A DNA stretch of 64,000 nucleotides from Hypholoma sublateritium FD-334 SS-4. Its lineage: Eukaryota > Basidiomycota > Agaricomycetes > Agaricales > Strophariaceae. A model generated the notes under the pieces. That model made no database searches and had not been told where the DNA came from. It worked only from the letters and a program-made list of their open reading frames with translations. Shown here piece after piece: positions 58,597-64,000 of this stretch. The stretch is taken from the NCBI GenBank assembly GCA_000827495.1, contig KN817560.1, positions 128,772-192,771 of the forward strand. Direction: 5' to 3'. The stretch's first letter is position 1, and each line of letters starts with the position of its first letter. The translations under genes and the position numbers were made by a program.

Positions 58597-59640
58597 TCTG
58601 ATGCCCGCGCGCTGTGCGAAAGCGGGCCCTGGAAAGCGCCCCGCATCACGTACGCCTGTCGCCGCGCCCGTCAAGCTGCCACCGCGTGCGAGGCAACCGT
58701 CGCGGTGTGTGTTGCGTCGTGCACTGCTCTGCGGCCCCACCCTCGGGAGTCGCCGACGAAGCGGGCACGGCGCGCCCTGCTCTTGTTTCGCATTGGATGC
58801 GTCGCAGGGCCCTCCCACGCCCTGGAGCTGGCGCCAGCTCGCCCGCTCCGCTGCGCGAGAACGAAAATAGAGGCGGACCGCCGCGGCGGCAGTCCCCAGG
58901 GCGTACGCACGGTCCCGCGGGCCTGCTCGCGTGCGCGCAGGGACCGCCCAAGATAGCGCGATGATTAGACTCAGCGTGGGCGTGGGACGCGCGCCCGGGT
59001 CTCCGCCGCCGCCGCGCGCGCAGCGACGCACACGCGCGGACGCGCCGCGGAGCAGCGCGGGCGTCGCACACCAGGGGGTTGGCGACGGCCTGGAGCGCGG
59101 TCTCGACGTGGCGGGGCATGGGGGGTGGGGGAGCAGGTGGGAGCAGCGGGCTCTGAGCAGCGCGGGCACGCGCAACCCCAGACCCCGGCGGCGGGGTACG
59201 TAAGGGGGATCGGGGTTGGGCGTGATGGTGGGCATGGGTGCGGGGGACGGTGCGCCGGCAGTGGGGCGCAGGACGAAAATAGGCGACGCGCGATGCCGAG
59301 GGATATTATTACTGCGCTGGCGGCATTGTGATTGTGATTTGGGGGAGTGCATATTTTTGCGCCAGATTGGGGTGTGGGCAGGTGCGATCGGATCAGGCTG
59401 CTGGAAGCGGGGAGGGGGCGCCATCGATGGGGGGCAGAGCCGGGTATGGGGAGACGAGCTGGCACGGGCGGCTGATTGTGGAGGCGTCGGTGTGATTCAC
59501 ATGCTGGGGCGCGGGCCGATGCGGGTGGTTCGTCCGCGGTGGTTTGGAATGCGGGGCTCGATCTTTTTTTATTCCCCACACGCCGGGCATTCGCCGATCT
59601 CTCTTATAGACCGCCACCACACAGGCCCAGCGCACCAGCC

Positions 59641-61864
<2,224 letters not shown>

Positions 61865-64000
61865 TCCCGGGGTGTGTTTCNCCCCCCCCCCTCCTCCTCC
61901 CTCTTCCCCTTCCTCTTCCTCGTTCCTGCTCCATGCATACCCGCCACGACCCCTCATGCCTTCCCGCTGTCGCCGATGATCTGCCTGTATATATATCCGC
62001 ATCCACATACAGTACATGTCCCATAGACGCCTAGATATCTCCTTCCTGCCTGCCTGTTTGCCCCCGCGCGTCTGCCTGCGCACGCGCGCCATCTATCTAT
62101 TCACCCCACTCCATTCCATTCCACCGTCTGCCGCCCATGCCCGCCTTCGTTCTGCTGTCTCCTCTCCCGCCCTGCCCTGCCATACCACCCCTCCCATCTC
62201 ATCTGCCTGCCTGCCTGCCTCGTTCGGACCCACCGCCCGCCCATAGACTTACGTACCGCTCGCCTAATACCGCACTTAGACACACGCATACAATATATAT
62301 ATACGCACATCGGCCTACGTTATGACACATGCATGCTTGCTTGCTTCCCCGCCCCCGCTGGGATACGTGTAAAAACAGCTAGGTGAGCGCGCCCGGCCGG
62401 CGGCATGCTGCGGGGTGTGTATGTACATCATAAAGTGAATGCAGGTATGTGGGGTCGCGTGCGCAGCCGCCGGCCGGACTGCCTGCTGTGGTTTGCTTCG
62501 AGAGTCTGTTCGCAGCTGCGTGGTGGTGTGCACCGACCGCGGCCTGCGCGGCGCCGCGGCGGTGCTGCTCGTTGTCCTGCATAAAGTACGTATTTATTGA
62601 CACAGGAGCGAGTGTGCACATAACCTCGCCCGCGCGTGCGACGGGCCCGGACGCAGCGCCTCGCCTCCGCCTCCGCCTCTGCCTCTGAAACGCTTGCTCC
62701 TGCGCCTGAGACTGAGACTGAGTGGATATCGGCGCAGGCGTAGCGCCCGGCGATCTGGCCCAGCGCTAGTACTAGGCACTGCAGTGCTCTGGAACTGGTG
62801 TGTTTACATACGCAGCCCGGCGGCGGGCGCAGCGCGCCCGATGATGGCGCCAGTATTACTTACTATGTAGCATTGCCATCAGCAGCGGAAGGCCCCAGAC
62901 AGCGGGCGGCGCGGTGCCTGGATACGGTGCGCGCCACCCCGTACCAGGCCGTATGCTGCTATCTTGCGTGATATATGATACGCGCAGGCACCCGGCGCTG
63001 CGGCGCGCGGTGATGGCGCGCGAGGGCGATGGCGATTGTGCGTGGAGAGGGGGCGAGGGCGGACGGCGGGTGCAAAGGGGGCAGCGGTACAAAGAGGGTG
63101 GGCGACGGACGGTGCGTCTGCCCTGCCTGTCCCGGGGACGTACTCGTCGGGCGTCGGGTGTCGGGCTCGACTCGATATGTACTTGTTCGCTGAGAATGGT
63201 AAGTGCTAAGCGCGCTGCCCCATTCCATGCGACGCGCACGACGAACCCGGCCCGCATCACGCCGGCGTACTCGAATTTCACATGCCCAGCGCGCCCTCGG
63301 ATCGCCCAGCCAGGCCACGCGCGCGGACCCCGGAGGTACATATGCATGCACGGACGCGCGTGCGCCGCCCGGACGTGGAACTGCGCCGCCCTGGCGCCCG
63401 CCCTCGCGACCCGCGACCCGCAATTATACGTGAGCTGGCCCGTCCGGCGCACCCGGCGCCGGGAGCGCGCCTGAGCAGCCCCTTTTCATACGTACTGCGC
63501 GGCTCTGGCGCCCAGGCAGGCTGCGCGGGCGGTTGGGGGCTAACCGCCTGATTAGGCGCGTGTGCTTGGTGTACCCCACTGCCCCGCCTTGCCCCGCGGC
63601 GCGGGGGAGAGACAGGGGCCCCATCTAGCCAGACAGGTTCGCCGCGCCTGTCCGCGCGCAACCTCGAACCCAGGCCGCGCGTGGCCTGCGCCTAGCTACG
63701 CCTGCCCGCCGGAATCACGGCGCCTGGACCGCGCCCCAGCTCCCCAGTCCAGTCCATCCATAGCGCGCCAAACCGAACGCACGCGCGTGCCCCATGGAGC
63801 AAGCAAGCAGCCGGGAAATCCTACGTGGAGTCTGGACGGTGGCTGCTGGGCCACGCCATGCACAGTGCACGCAGGCGCTCCATATTCACATTTCTGGGTG
63901 GCTGGAACACGCATACGTATGTTATGCACAAACGCCGATCTGGGAAAAACGTGCATGTTGGCGGGCGGATATGAGGTTGACAGGGGCTTCCTGGTGCTTC
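61865..64000. other. G+C-rich 3' flank with simple repeats, no gene
   Basis: The stop codon of the CreA-type gene is followed at once by a pyrimidine tract (about 61878-61923, with one N at 61881). Short tetranucleotide runs follow, TGCC near 62200-62219 and TTGC near 62335-62347, and CTCCGC/GACTGA-type repeats near 62660-62720. Open frames beyond are long only because stops are rare in this composition, and none has a domain I recognise. Confidence 0.5.

Larger units (their letters stand above)
55375..59640. other. G+C-rich domain without recognisable genes
   Basis: About 4.3 kb in which G and C dominate and CpG is very frequent. Long open frames exist in all frames (one of 430 codons at 56894-58186), but they are what a stop-poor composition produces: Arg/Ala/Gly/Pro-rich, no domain, overlapping frames on both strands. 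A pure CG run lies near 55539-55552 and a short TG run near 56897-56906. The last several hundred bases probably include the promoter and leader of the CreA-type gene; SYGGRG-like strings such as GTGGGG and CTGGGG (59499) occur there but are expected by chance in this composition. Confidence 0.5.

Noticed and set aside
59100..59640. Autoregulatory CreA sites in the creA upstream region
   Set aside because: SYGGRG-like strings are present, but the sequence is so G-rich that they are expected by chance.

Overview
The window reads as nuclear chromosomal DNA of a filamentous basidiomycete, most likely an Agaricomycete. Genes are dense, lie on both strands and are cut by many short GT-AG introns of roughly 45 to 70 bases. 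Families typical of mushroom-forming fungi are present: an XlnR-like Zn2Cys6 regulator, a GH71 alpha-1,3-glucanase, F-box proteins and an arrestin-like protein. No bacterial operons, ribosome binding sites, CRISPR arrays, rRNA genes or convincing tRNA genes were seen. Isolated N bases at the left end and near 61.9 kb mark imperfect assembly.

Layout. 1-3.5 kb is gene-poor and holds an inverted pair of short Helitron-like elements plus a third Helitron-type 3' terminus. 3.5-8.4 kb: an NDUFAF6-like complex I assembly factor and an F-box-type protein of unknown role. 8.6-16.5 kb: an MFS permease of the Dal5/Tna1 (ACS) family, V-ATPase subunit d and an XlnR-like regulator. 16.8-25.9 kb: secreted GH71 glucanase, Sec14-like lipid transfer protein, a second F-box protein, an uncharacterised nucleotidyltransferase-like protein and a zinc-knuckle protein. 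26-31 kb: V-ATPase proteolipid, ZIP9-like metal transporter, Nop12 ribosome biogenesis factor. 31-37 kb: branched-chain 2-oxoacid dehydrogenase E1 alpha, a single-pass membrane protein, a small basic protein, ribosomal protein uS10. 37-44 kb: a very long coiled-coil Mlp1/TPR nuclear-basket protein. 44-54.2 kb: sugar transporter, arrestin-like protein, a small multi-exon protein, queuosine salvage enzyme and a DCAF5-like WD40 protein. From about 55.3 kb to the end the base composition becomes strikingly G+C rich; the only gene I can support there is a CreA/Mig1-type carbon catabolite repressor at 59.6-61.9 kb.

The genes are mostly housekeeping and are not one pathway. Loose themes are carbon use (CreA, XlnR-like regulator, sugar transporter, GH71), V-ATPase V0 sector (subunits d and c/c'), mitochondrial metabolism (NDUFAF6, E1 alpha) and ubiquitin-ligase adaptors (two F-box proteins, one DCAF). 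Many neighbours are head to head and share an intergenic promoter region.

Most unusual items: the inverted Helitron pair; a series of very short exons (6, 9, 11, 13, 15, 19 and 21 bases) whose inclusion restores conserved motifs; three candidate GC-AG introns with a GCAT donor; an in-frame stop or 24-base intron in the nucleotidyltransferase-like gene; and the abrupt G+C-rich domain around CreA. All gene models are hand-spliced from sequence and family knowledge. I found no clear candidate for a wholly new system.
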